Shown in pieces: positions 45,105-53,573 of a DNA stretch of 64,000 nucleotides. Positions within the stretch are counted from its first letter, which is position 1, and each line of letters begins with the position of its first letter. A model generated the notes under the pieces. That model did not search any database. It was given only the letters and a program-made list of their open reading frames with translations, and was not told the origin of the DNA. Source of the stretch: Candidatus Skiveiella danica (lineage in GTDB: Bacteria; Pseudomonadota; Gammaproteobacteria; Burkholderiales; Burkholderiaceae_C). The stretch is from positions 62,001 to 126,000 of the forward strand of contig JADKHE010000004.1 in assembly GCA_016721925.1 (NCBI GenBank). Direction: 5' to 3'. A program made the position numbers and the translations under genes.

Positions 45105-46733
45105 ATGCAATTTGTAGTGCGTGCCCTGACGGCATTGGTACTGACTCTGCTGTTCGCAGCGTCGGCCTGGGCTCAGTCGGCACCGGCTTCAAAGCCGGCA
45201 GGGGGCGAGGCGCAGGGCGATGACGTCACGCTGGTCATTTTCAACCGGCCGGTGATGGTGTTTCGGACAAGCCTTCTGGGCGCAACGCCCAAGGCGAGGG
45301 CCGAAAGGGCGCGTTTCTCGATCAATGAAACCCTGCGCCAAGGCGGCAAGCTCGCCGTGACGGTGAAAAGCAACCCTGAGGGGCAATTGGTGTTGATCGA
45401 TGACCAACTGGCCTTCGTGGTCACGGCTGGTGATGTCGATTCTCTTGGGCAGGAGGATTTGAAGGCGGCCGCCAGCAAAGCCGCGCGTCAGCTGGAGACG
45501 ATCATTGCTGAAACCCGCGAGGCCCGGGATCTGCACTCGATGCTGAAGGCGCTGGGGATCGCGACGATTGCAACGCTCGTCTTTGCACTGATGGTCTGGG
45601 CTGTTGTGCGGCTGCGCGTCTGGGTCGACAAACTCCTGCTCGCGAGCGTCGAGACCAAGGTCAGCAACATCAAGATCGGCGACACCCAGATTGTCGAACG
45701 GCAGCAACTCGTGCCCTTTCTGCAGCGACTCGTGATCGCAATCCGCTGGTTTTTGATTCTGTTGTTGAGCTATGAGTGGCTGAGCATTGTGCTCTCGTCC
45801 TTTCCCTACACCCGCTCCTGGGGTGAGCGGCTGAACGATTACCTGTTCGACATCATCGGTGGGATTCTGCAGAGCATGGTCGGGGCTGTTCCTGGCCTTG
45901 GTGTCGCGCTGGCCATCTTCATGGTGGCACGCGTCTTTATCGGAGTTCTGAGCCGTCTGTTCGAACGCATGATGCACGCGGGTACCACGATCAGCTGGCT
46001 CAGCCCCCAGACCATGCCCACGTCGCGGCGCCTGTTCAGTGTCGGCATCTGGCTGTTCGCGGTCGCCATGGCCTATCCCTATCTTCCAGGTGCCGATACC
46101 GACGCCTTCAAGGGGCTTTCTGTGCTGCTGGGCCTGATGATCTCGCTCGGCGCGTCCAGCATCGTCGGCCAGGGCGCAGCCGGCCTGATCGTGACCTATA
46201 CCGGTACGATTCGAGTGGGTGAATACGTCCGGATTGGCGATCACGAAGGCACGGTGGTGAAGCTGGGGATTTTCACCACGACCGTACGGACCGGCCTGGG
46301 TGAAGAACTGACCATGCCCAATTCGATGATCACCGGCGCGGTTACTAAAAACTATTCGCGCACGGTTCAGGGCGCGGGCTATATCGTCGATACCACGGTC
46401 ACCATCGGCTACGACACGCCCTGGCGCCAGGTTGAGGCGATGTTGATTGAGGCGGCGAAGCGGACACCCGGGATTCTCAAGGTCCCCGCGCCTGTCGTCT
46501 TCCAGACGGCACTCTCAGACTATTACCCGGAGTACCGTCTGGTGGCCCAGGCCGTTCCCACCCGGCCGCGGCCGCGCGCCGAAGTGCTGAACATGCTGCA
46601 CGCCAACATCCAGGACGTCTTCAACGAGCACGGCGTGCAGATCATGTCGCCCCACTACATGGGCGATCCAGTTGACGCCAAGTTGGTCAAGCCTGACAAC
46701 TGGTATCCGGCACCTGCCAAGCGGGATTCATGA
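45105..46733 (+). CDS. MscS-family mechanosensitive channel
   Basis: 542 residues from the ATG giving MQFVVRALTALVLTLLF, a signal peptide cleaved near AWA-QS; an earlier in-frame start is possible but has no better ribosome binding site. A periplasmic domain of about 140 residues is followed by four or five helices and the MscS core: the pore helix GLMISLGASSIVGQGAAGLI, then GTIRVGEYVRIGDHEGTV and the beta/alpha cytoplasmic domain ending near EHGVQIMSPHYMGDP. Typical of large MscS-like channels that open on osmotic downshock. The IS30 copy inserts 20 bases after the stop. Confidence 0.88.
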   Translation: MQFVVRALTALVLTLLFAASAWAQSAPASKPAGGEAQGDDVTLVIFNRPVMVFRTSLLGATPKARAERARFSINETLRQGGKLAVTVKSNPEGQLVLIDDQLAFVVTAGDVDSLGQEDLKAAASKAARQLETIIAETREARDLHSMLKALGIATIATLVFALMVWAVVRLRVWVDKLLLASVETKVSNIKIGDTQIVERQQLVPFLQRLVIAIRWFLILLLSYEWLSIVLSSFPYTRSWGERLNDYLFDIIGGILQSMVGAVPGLGVALAIFMVARVFIGVLSRLFERMMHAGTTISWLSPQTMPTSRRLFSVGIWLFAVAMAYPYLPGADTDAFKGLSVLLGLMISLGASSIVGQGAAGLIVTYTGTIRVGEYVRIGDHEGTVVKLGIFTTTVRTGLGEELTMPNSMITGAVTKNYSRTVQGAGYIVDTTVTIGYDTPWRQVEAMLIEAAKRTPGILKVPAPVVFQTALSDYYPEYRLVAQAVPTRPRPRAEVLNMLHANIQDVFNEHGVQIMSPHYMGDPVDAKLVKPDNWYPAPAKRDS

Positions 46734-46752
46734 AAATTTGACATTTTCCCAG

Positions 46753-47869
46753 GGCCCCCTCAAATTCCAAGTGCAACACCCCATTTCAGAACTGGAGGTT
46801 CAGCATGAAGGAAGATCGGAAATACGAACACTTGAGCTATGAGGAACGCAGCACCATAGCGTTGGGGTTACAGCAGGGGATGAGCGTGCGGGCCATTGCC
46901 CGAGCGCTTGGACGCTCGCCCTCGACCATCAGTCGTGAAAGCCGGCGCAATGCGCCGGCAGCCCCCTACAACTGCAAGTTTGCCCAGCAGCGCTACGAGC
47001 GCAGACGCAGGTACAGCCGCCCACAGTCCAAGCTGGCACCTGAGTCGACCTTGTTCAAACAGGTCTGTCGACTGCTGCGCAGGCTCTGGTCGCCCGAGCA
47101 GATTGCCGGGCACCTGGCTACAGTGCATGGCACAGATCAGAGCCAGCGCGTGTCACACGAAACCATCTACACCTGTATCTATGCCCAACCCAAGGGGGAG
47201 CTACGCCGCGAACTCATCGCCTGCCTGCGCATGGCGCGCGCCAAACGCTGGCCGCGCTCACGCGGCACGGACCGCCGAGGCGAGATTGCCGATCTGCTGA
47301 GCATCCATGTGCGCCCGCCACAGATCAACGAGCGTCAGTTTCCTGGTCACTGGGAGGGAGACCTGATCAAGGGTGCCGGCAACCTCAGCGCCGTGGGCAC
47401 GCTGGTGGAGCGCAGCAGCCGGCTGCTGATGCTGGCCAAGCTGCCCCATCCCCAGCCGGCCACGGCCGCACATGTGCTGCAGGCCTTCAGCGACAAGCTG
47501 CTGAGCATCGCCCAACCCATGCGCCAGTCGCTGACTTATGACCGCGGCAAAGAGATGGCCTGTCATCGCCAACTGAGCGAACGCACGGGTATCGCCGTGT
47601 ACTTCTGCGATCCGCACAGTCCCCGGCAACGTGGCACCAACGAGAACACCAACGGACTGGTGCGTCAGTACCTGCCCAAGGGCACCGACCTGTCTGGCTA
47701 CAGTCAGGAGCAACTCGATGCCATCGCCGACGAGATCAACAACAGGCCTCGTAAAACCCTCGGATGGGCCTCGCCCATTGAGGTCTATCGCGCTTATCTG
47801 GGAAAACTGGCCAATGACTCACCGGCTATCCAGTAAGCTCCCACTGTTGCACTTGGATTTGAGACCGCC
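46753..47869 (+). mobile_element. IS30-family insertion sequence, copy 2
   Basis: 1117 bp with the same inverted repeats as copy 1 (CTCAAATTCCAAGTGCAACA near the left end, TGTTGCACTTGGATTTGAG near the right). No clear target duplication is seen. It truncates the SNase-like relic on its right, and its right end abuts a dispersed-repeat copy. Confidence 0.9.
46805..47836 (+). CDS. IS30-family transposase
   Basis: 343 residues, uninterrupted. The HTH is YEERSTIALGLQQGMSVRAI with RALGRSPSTISRESRRN, and the DDE domain has FPGHWEGDLIKG, SLTYDRGKEM and GTNENTNGLVRQYLPKG. One notable change: the conserved SPWQRG before the catalytic Glu reads SPRQRG here, while the broken copy 1 keeps Trp. Activity may be reduced. 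Confidence 0.92.
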   Translation: MKEDRKYEHLSYEERSTIALGLQQGMSVRAIARALGRSPSTISRESRRNAPAAPYNCKFAQQRYERRRRYSRPQSKLAPESTLFKQVCRLLRRLWSPEQIAGHLATVHGTDQSQRVSHETIYTCIYAQPKGELRRELIACLRMARAKRWPRSRGTDRRGEIADLLSIHVRPPQINERQFPGHWEGDLIKGAGNLSAVGTLVERSSRLLMLAKLPHPQPATAAHVLQAFSDKLLSIAQPMRQSLTYDRGKEMACHRQLSERTGIAVYFCDPHSPRQRGTNENTNGLVRQYLPKGTDLSGYSQEQLDAIADEINNRPRKTLGWASPIEVYRAYLGKLANDSPAIQ

Positions 47870-47897
47870 CTGCGTCAAATGGTCAGTATCTGCTATA
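47868..47897 (+). repeat. Dispersed intergenic repeat, diverged copy
   Basis: It reads CCCTGCGTCAAATGGTCAGT, then ATCTGCTATA. It begins at the IS30 right end, suggesting the element landed in or beside a repeat. Confidence 0.5.
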
Positions 47898-47906
47898 TAT
47901 AAAGGA

Positions 47907-48209
47907 CTACTTCGCCAGCGTATGCAGCGGAACATCCTTTGTACGCCCATACCTGTCGCGCTTGTCAGTCTCCACCGTCACGGCCTTGTCGAAGGCGAGG
48001 TCGGACAGACTTTCTTTTTAGCGGTTGCCGAATGCTTGGGCCATTTCCGGCGCATCGATTCCAGACAGGCGAATCTGGTACTGCACCTTCGCGGCGTCCA
48101 GGACGGTTACGGTGTCGCCATCTGCGATACCGACTACCCGGCCAGTGATAGTTTCGGCATTGGCTCCGAAAAACAGGGTCAGCAGCAGGGCGGTGAAGAG
48201 GAAATGCAT
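47907..48209 (-). pseudogene. Thermonuclease (SNase)-like gene relic
   Basis: A signal peptide (MHFLFTALLLTLFFGANA) is followed by ITGRVVGIADGDTVTVLD and RLSGIDAPE, the staphylococcal-nuclease fold with the metal-binding Asp and the Arg. A TAA interrupts after QAFGNR, and the same frame continues with KESLSDLAFDKAVTVETDK and DRYGRTK to a stop at 47907. The normal C-terminus is missing next to the IS30 element. Confidence 0.72.
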
Positions 48210-48218
48210 CGCGCGAGT

Positions 48219-48410
48219 ATGAAATTAGATGTGAGCGGAGGTAATCCGGATTTGGCACCGTCCCTGGACCGCATCGACTCCAGCAAGCACTACGAGCCCG
48301 GGAACCTCCAAGTTGTCGCGCGATTCATTAATCGATGGAAAAGTGACGATGAGCAGGAAAACTTTTTGCGCCTCCTGAAGCTTGTCAAGGCGATGCCTTC
48401 GGAAAGCTAA
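48219..48410 (+). pseudogene. C-terminal fragment of a phage-type HNH-like protein
   Basis: 63 residues: LAPSLDRIDSSKHYEPGNLQ and VVARFINRWKSD are typical of the C-terminal end of small phage or island HNH-type proteins. The front part, with the Cys knuckles, is absent. It begins 10 bases from the divergent SNase-like relic. Confidence 0.5.
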
Positions 48411-48626
48411 GTGTGAGCCGAGTCGAGTCCTAGCTCGCAGTCCTACACGGCCGAGCCTCCTGCGGTGAACATTGACGTTGCTCGCAGAGCCTTCTCCGTG
48501 CACCCGACTGACAGCTTCCGGTGGCAGCAGTCTTTGCGAGATGCGCGCGTGGGTGGTAGTTCTCAGTCTATAGCACGCATCCAGCCAACAACCCGAGCGA
48601 ACCGAAGCCCGCCCGAGCCATGCGCA

Positions 48627-49247
48627 TTACGCCGCCTTTGCCTCAGGTTCTGCCGCTACCACCAAGGGTTTCCTCACGATCACCGAAGCCGCATTGGCCG
48701 CCTCAATCAAGGCCTTGGGAGCGACGTGACAGTAGCGCTGGGTGACCCTACTATCAGCATGCCCTAATATAAGCTGCACCTCATATAAACTCCTCCCGCC
48801 TCGGATCAATAGTGAGGCGAATCCGTGACGCAAATCGTGAATGCGAATCATTACGTTTGCCTCTTTACGCAACCTGTACCAAGCCCGCGTGATGGTCGTG
48901 TAAGGCTTGCCAGTCACAGGTGACGGGAACAGGTAGTCCGACTTGCCCTTGGACGTCAATTGCTCCAGCACCCACAAGGCCGAATCGTTCAACGGAATGG
49001 ACCGTGACTTTTTCGACTTCGACAGCAAGGCATCAACCTTCCAAACGCCACCCTCCACGCTTACGTTCTTCCATGTCGCGGTCAAGGCCTCGTTAAGTCT
49101 GGCCCCGGTGCTGATGAGGAACAGCAGGATCAGGCAGACCATGCGATTCTTGTCGGTCCGCAGCACTTCCACCAGACGCTCCAGCTGCTCAGCGTCCAGG
49201 TAGTTCTCGACTTGGTTGTCCACGAGGTACAGCTCGATGCCCTTCAA
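48627..49247 (-). CDS. Tyrosine recombinase/integrase, catalytic domain only
   Basis: 206 residues from TTG 49247. It contains the catalytic set: R in STGARLNEAL, K-containing LSKSKKSRSIPL, HDLRHGFAS, GHADSRVTQ and the nucleophile in RYCHV. The N-terminal arm- and core-binding domains (about 180 residues in relatives) are missing, and a stop in this frame lies a few codons upstream. The TTG overlaps the TGA of the primase-polymerase gene (TTGA), so translation may be coupled. It is either a truncated island integrase or a minimal recombinase. Confidence 0.8.
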   Translation of the reverse strand: MKGIELYLVDNQVENYLDAEQLERLVEVLRTDKNRMVCLILLFLISTGARLNEALTATWKNVSVEGGVWKVDALLSKSKKSRSIPLNDSALWVLEQLTSKGKSDYLFPSPVTGKPYTTITRAWYRLRKEANVMIRIHDLRHGFASLLIRGGRSLYEVQLILGHADSRVTQRYCHVAPKALIEAANAASVIVRKPLVVAAEPEAKAA

Positions 49248-50167
49248 GGGGTGCCAAGCGTGACCGGCCAGCTGTAGTCAAGGCGCAATGACTTCCAAAT
49301 CGCACGGGTTTCATGCCTGCCCTTGTACTTTTTCCCCTCACGGCTCCAGTCGTCAAACAGTGTGAACCCGCTCTCTGCGCCACCGGTATTGTTGAAAATG
49401 GCCGCAGCGGCGCGAAACCAGTCGGGGTAGGGCATGTCGGGGTCAAGTAGATTCAGGGCAGACTGGAGCAAACGCAAAGTTTGATCGGATGGGGGTTTGA
49501 GCAGCCCCTCGGCATCAGGTCTCCTGGCCGTACTCGCCGTTACTTCAGGACCGGTGAATCGATCAGAAATTCCAAACCCTCGGGCAAAGAACTCGATAAA
49601 TGTCTGCGGGGCTTGGCATATCTCACCCGCGTTCTCCGCCGCTAACTTCACTATGAATTTGCCCGTGCTCGGCGGCAGGATCACCATCGTGCGGCCTGTC
49701 TTGATGTCGATCCGGTCTTCGGGGGCGCCGACGATCTTGTAAGCCGTTTTGCCTTTGACGCTTGGGTCCTTCCGGAAGTAGTGATGCTCGCCACGGGTTG
49801 TCTGGACGATCAGCGATGGGGTCAGGCCAAAGCTGATTTCGGCATCCATTAGGGCGTCAACAGCCTTTGGGCTATCGGCGTCGAACACGATGTACTCGTC
49901 GCCGACGATGAAGCCGACTTCGTGATCAGGGTGGCTTGACCAATAGGTGTGAATCGAAGAGCGTGACAAACGGGCTAGCCAGTCGTCCCACTTCACCGCA
50001 GGTTGCTTTGTGCCGGGGATGACCGGGATGACGCGAAATCTCCTTTCAAACCAAAATGATGCTGCTTGATGGTACCTGTCAAAGCCCTTGAAACTCGGCA
50101 GGAAAGTTGACTTGAGAGGCGGGTTTGGCTTGTTTTGGTCTGAGCGACCGTATATGCAAAATGACAT
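49244..50167 (-). CDS. Bifunctional primase-polymerase (prim-pol) with PriCT-like C-terminus
   Basis: 307 residues. The prim-pol fold starts FERRFRVIPVIPGTKQPAVK and has IVFDADSP (the DxD-type metal site) and TRGEHHYFRK, common to archaeo-eukaryotic-type primases of mobile elements. The C-terminal part (YPDWFRAAAAIFNNTGG, WSREGKKYKG) resembles the PriCT-2 domain. No helicase domain follows; the gene ends at the integrase. It probably primed replication of the integrative element. Two palindromes lie just before the start codon. Confidence 0.83.
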   Translation of the reverse strand: MSFCIYGRSDQNKPNPPLKSTFLPSFKGFDRYHQAASFWFERRFRVIPVIPGTKQPAVKWDDWLARLSRSSIHTYWSSHPDHEVGFIVGDEYIVFDADSPKAVDALMDAEISFGLTPSLIVQTTRGEHHYFRKDPSVKGKTAYKIVGAPEDRIDIKTGRTMVILPPSTGKFIVKLAAENAGEICQAPQTFIEFFARGFGISDRFTGPEVTASTARRPDAEGLLKPPSDQTLRLLQSALNLLDPDMPYPDWFRAAAAIFNNTGGAESGFTLFDDWSREGKKYKGRHETRAIWKSLRLDYSWPVTLGTP

Positions 50168-50180
50168 TTATTTTTTCCAG

Positions 50181-50210
50181 GTAAATTTACATTTCTGTCG
50201 TAAACGACAG
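50181..50210 (-). promoter_or_regulatory. Paired palindromes upstream of prim-pol (putative operator)
   Basis: GTAAATTTAC (50181-50190) is a perfect palindrome. Four bases away, CTGTCGTAAACGACAG (50195-50210) has 7-base arms. Both lie 13-43 bases before the prim-pol start codon. Such positions suit a repressor that controls the prim-pol/integrase pair. Confidence 0.5.
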
Positions 50211-50823
50211 GACGGAAATGAGGCCTGGATTTGCAGGTTCTATACGACGGGTGGATGTCCCCGTCTGCCCTCGGAACGCCAATGGTTGGCTTCCATGTTG
50301 TTATTGTTAACTGGCATCAACTACTCCGTCAATGCGCCGTGTTGCAAGGCTGCTCTCAGATTGATTTCAGTAAATTCTTGCTACTTCCAAGTTAATAGAC
50401 GTTGAATAGGAAAATTATTTTTCCCCACGGTAAAGTGCTTTCCTTAGGCATTTAGAAATCGCCTGATTTATGCACGTAAATTGGGAAAAGTCTTGACAGG
50501 ACAACCTGGATAAAGGCGAATCAACGTCAAGAACATTTTTTGAACCACACACGATATTTTTTGCAAGCGTTGCCTATTTTCAACAAAGGCATTGGGCCGA
50601 ACCTAGCAAGGTCTGAACACTGAGCTGACGCTGAAGCGAGATCGGGCGTGAAGGCGCACCTAAGGAAACCCATTCACGCCCGCCCTCAGGAAAAAGCCGC
50701 AACTGCCGCAACGCCGAAACGGACACGGCGGCACTCGCCCATGTCACGTTGCGCTGTTTCGGATGTGGCGGCAAATTCCAGGGGTGGGGCGGGCGGTGCG
50801 AGCGAGGCGTGGGTCGCGCCCAC
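50211..50823. other. Intergenic stretch without supported gene
   Basis: 50211-50580 is AT-rich with several A/T runs and is likely regulatory. 50580-50823 is GC-rich. No frame has a convincing start or a known motif. Confidence 0.45.
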
Positions 50824-51240
50824 TCAATCGGTCGCCGCCATAATCGCCCTGACCTCGGCATGATCGATGGCGAATTCACGCAGCAGGTGATATTGCTCGG
50901 CGCAGACCTCGGCCAAGGCATCGCCGCCGAAGCTCAGTTGGCTGTAGGCGAATAGGCAGACAGTGATGCCCACCGCATCCGCCGACATGCTACCCTCAAA
51001 GCCGTTCATGGATGCCACGGAAAACGGATGGTCGGCATGGGGCGCCATATAGAAGGCTCCATTGGACAGGGTAAACAGATCCCAGTAGCCGCCGGTGTAA
51101 TCGGCAGAGAGCTTGTCGGCCATGGTGTAGATCGTCGGCTCCAGGAGCATCGGAAAGTGGACGCCGAACAGCTTGGCGGTGTGATTGACGCGTTGGTCGT
51201 CGGCAAGGATTTCAAGGTAGATGATGGTGTCGTTGGTCAT
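50824..51240 (-). CDS. Antirestriction protein, ArdB/KlcA family
   Basis: 138 residues from the ATG at 51240. The family signature is LFGVHFPMLLEPTIYTMADK, then YTGGYWDLFTLSNGAFYMAP and the helical end FAYSQLSFGGD, followed by AEQYHLLREFAIDH. ArdB/KlcA proteins protect incoming DNA from type I restriction. It marks this interval as derived from a transferable element. It leads a run of small minus-strand genes up to 53.7 kb. Confidence 0.9.
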   Translation of the reverse strand: MTNDTIIYLEILADDQRVNHTAKLFGVHFPMLLEPTIYTMADKLSADYTGGYWDLFTLSNGAFYMAPHADHPFSVASMNGFEGSMSADAVGITVCLFAYSQLSFGGDALAEVCAEQYHLLREFAIDHAEVRAIMAATD

Positions 51241-51474
51241 GGTGTTACTCCAGAAAAGAAACGGGTGTCCAGCCCCACCATCCAGACGCACGAATCCCTT
51301 GGCTGATCCGCAGATCAATGGCTTTGGGGAATGCGGTCAGGAGGTGAGGAGGACGCGGACCGGGCGGGCGGGTTGCCGGTGGCGTGGTGGCCGCTGGGGG
51401 GCCGGGGCGGTGCCCGAGTGGGGCGCTATGTGGCCGCAGGCGGGCCGGGGAACGCCGGGGTGAGGCGCGGGTAC

Positions 51475-51630
51475 TCAGGCCCAGGCCGCGCTGCCCATGC
51501 GGTCGCTGTCGAGTCCCGCCAGCAAGGCGGCCTCATTGGCGATCGTCAGGGGCAGCAACTCCGGGGGCAAGTCCCAATCCTCAACAGAATGGGCAACGAT
51601 GGAGACGCTATCAAAATAGGAATGTGACAC
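51475..51630 (-). CDS. Short hypothetical protein
   Basis: 51 residues from GTG 51630 (MSHSYFDSVSIVAHSVEDWD), with AAAGGAAATCATC in front as ribosome binding site. Acidic, Leu-rich, no known domain. It is in line with the neighbouring plasmid-type small genes. Confidence 0.5.
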   Translation of the reverse strand: MSHSYFDSVSIVAHSVEDWDLPPELLPLTIANEAALLAGLDSDRMGSAAWA

Positions 51631-51642
51631 GATGATTTCCTT

Positions 51643-51825
51643 TCAGGGTTTGCGAACTTTGAATTGATAAAAGGCTGCAGCTGATCCGATCAGGACCAGG
51701 ACTCCGAGCCACGGATACAGGAAGCACAGCAAGGCCATTGCGCTGATGCTGATCCAGCGGGTGGCGCTGAACCACATGCCGAGCACGGCTGCAGCGATCA
51801 GGGCGGCGGTGATGGACTCGACCAA
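51643..51825 (-). CDS. Small membrane protein
   Basis: 60 residues with two hydrophobic helices (VESITAALIAAAVLGMWF and ISAMALLCFLYPWLGVLVLI) and a basic C-terminus (YQFKVRKP). It starts directly at the end of the 51827 gene, so translation is coupled. The function is unknown. Confidence 0.6.
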   Translation of the reverse strand: MVESITAALIAAAVLGMWFSATRWISISAMALLCFLYPWLGVLVLIGSAAAFYQFKVRKP

Positions 51826-51826
51826 T

Positions 51827-52345
51827 TCATGCTCCCTTCGCTTTGCGCTTTGCAGGCTTGGCTGGCGTCACCTCGATCGTCTTGCCCATGCGCACCATGG
51901 CCACTTTCTCGAACGTGGTTGCCGGGACATGCTCGTGAAGACGGGTGTTCTCTTCATTGGCGCGAATCAGGCCCAAGTCCTTCAGCACCGCCATGACGAA
52001 GCCACCCGTATTGATGGACTTTCCTGGATGCAGCGCATGGAACGACTTGGCGGTCAGCTCGGTTGCACCTTTCACGATGGCGTCGATATCCTTGGCAGGC
52101 GCCCAGCCATCGAACCACATGCCCTTGCCACTGTTCTCCACGATGCGCAGGTGCAGCTCGCCGGTTTCCTTGTGGCGACCGATGGCATAAGTCAGGGTCG
52201 AACGGCCAGAAATGGAAAGGCAATCGCCGTGGTACAGGTCCTCAATCGGGTCGATCTCCGGTGCGGCTTCCTCGGGCGCGTCGGCTTGCGCATCAGCAGG
52301 GATTTCGGACGCGTTTTCAGTAGCAGTTTGGTTTGTGTCAGGCAT
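51827..52345 (-). CDS. Conserved hypothetical protein of mobile elements
   Basis: 172 residues from the ATG after AAAGGAGCATTTCC. It has a disordered acidic N-terminus (residues 1-38), a compact domain with YHGDCLSISGRSTLTYAI and LRIVENSGKGMWFDGW, and a basic tail (KPAKRKAKGA) suggesting nucleic-acid contact. I recall similar proteins on plasmids and integrative elements without known function. Confidence 0.65.
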   Translation of the reverse strand: MPDTNQTATENASEIPADAQADAPEEAAPEIDPIEDLYHGDCLSISGRSTLTYAIGRHKETGELHLRIVENSGKGMWFDGWAPAKDIDAIVKGATELTAKSFHALHPGKSINTGGFVMAVLKDLGLIRANEENTRLHEHVPATTFEKVAMVRMGKTIEVTPAKPAKRKAKGA

Positions 52346-52437
52346 GGAAATGCTCCTTTGTTGAGATTGATAAATGGATGGAAGTGAAGGACCGAAATGG
52401 CCTTTCATATAAGGTGGCTGGATTGCCGCAAATGGCT

Positions 52438-52629
52438 TCAGGACAGCAGCGCGAGAACCTCCTTCGGGTACTGCCGGATCACGTCCAGCAAGGCCAGCGC
52501 TTCTGCCAATTCACGATTTATTCCGCCGTCAAATTCCCTGATGGCGGCACGCTCTTCAAACGCTTCAACCAAGTTGGCATCGAGCTTGGACACGAGGTCG
52601 GCAACGATTTCATTGGTGGGTGTTGTCAT
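52438..52629 (-). CDS. Small acidic hypothetical protein
   Basis: 63 residues, helical and acidic (VADLVSKLDANLVEAFEERA), starting after GGAGCAATGA. It belongs to the run of small genes with the antirestriction gene. Unknown. Confidence 0.5.
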   Translation of the reverse strand: MTTPTNEIVADLVSKLDANLVEAFEERAAIREFDGGINRELAEALALLDVIRQYPKEVLALLS

Positions 52630-52702
52630 TCATTGCTCCAGAAAATGCAGGCGAAAAAAAACCGCTGGGCAGCGGCTTGTGGTGGAGAGGAATAGATGTA
52701 TT

Positions 52703-53092
52703 TCATGTGTCGATACCTGCCTTCACTGGCACGGCATGCAGCTGGCAAAGGGCAAGCAGATCAGCGTCTATTCCAGTCTTCGAAATGAACACCTCAGCGC
52801 CGAATCCGTCTTGGCTTAGCACCAGAACAAATTCATAGCAGGAGGGATGCTCTTCAATGAACTCCCACAGGGGGCTTCCATCGACCGTTTGCAGGTCAGT
52901 GCCGAGTGCTTCCACCAGTTGCTGAATCGTTTCGCCTGGGTCAGGGACAACGAAGAAGACAAGCTCTTCCATGGTCAGGTCATCGCCGTGCAATAGGTCG
53001 GAAAGGCACTGCTGGATCAGGGTGGCAACCGCTTGGTCCGTGTAGGTTTGTATGAAGGCCGATACCTCGTGGGCATGGCGCAGGATATGCAT
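52703..53092 (-). CDS. Hypothetical protein
   Basis: 129 residues, acidic, with MEELVFFVVPDPGETIQQLV and FVLVLSQDGFGAEVFI. No recognised domain. It is of the size and type of uncharacterised plasmid proteins that accompany ArdB/KlcA. Confidence 0.6.
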   Translation of the reverse strand: MHILRHAHEVSAFIQTYTDQAVATLIQQCLSDLLHGDDLTMEELVFFVVPDPGETIQQLVEALGTDLQTVDGSPLWEFIEEHPSCYEFVLVLSQDGFGAEVFISKTGIDADLLALCQLHAVPVKAGIDT

Positions 53093-53362
53093 ATGGCTTC
53101 TTTCGAGTAGACGTAAAAAAGCCCGCCAAGGATCTCTCCAGGGCGGGCGACGGGGATGAACTTGAAGACGGTTTAGCTATGTAATCGTGCTGATCGACGC
53201 TGTCGGGTTCTTGGTTCTATTTGGGTGTCAATTATTCTGACGCGGAGGGCTCCTCAGCCCAGTCGCAGGACTAAGAAAATATCCTGTAGTTTGAATTAAA
53301 CATGTCGTCTCCAAGTAACCAATTCAGGGTGATCTGTTTCCAGATAACCCCAGATTGATTGC

Positions 53363-53563
53363 TTACTTCCCTGTCTTGCCGTTCTTGGAATTGATTCTTG
53401 TGAGGTAATAGAACAACCCCACAATCGGACCAAGCATGATATAGAACGCCGTCCAAACCTTGAAATTTCTTCCAATGGCCTTCGCGTCGGCTGCCATCCA
53501 AGATCCGCCAAGAATCACCAGCGCCATGAGTAGGAAATACAGCAAGGCCACTAGGACTTCCAT
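53363..53563 (-). CDS. Small membrane protein, PLDc_N-like
   Basis: 66 residues with two helices (LVALLYFLLMALVILGGSW and AFYIMLGPIVGLFYYL), a linker WMAADAKAIGRNFKVW and a basic tail. It resembles short phospholipase D N-terminal-type membrane proteins. The ribosome binding site AAGGAGAAGAAA is strong. Confidence 0.65.
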   Translation of the reverse strand: MEVLVALLYFLLMALVILGGSWMAADAKAIGRNFKVWTAFYIMLGPIVGLFYYLTRINSKNGKTGK

Positions 53564-53573
53564 TTTCTTCTCC

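Noticed and set aside
50088..50405. A 105-codon plus-strand frame opposite and upstream of prim-pol
   Set aside because: It overlaps the prim-pol start and the palindromes, has no ribosome binding site, and the composition is unlike its neighbours.
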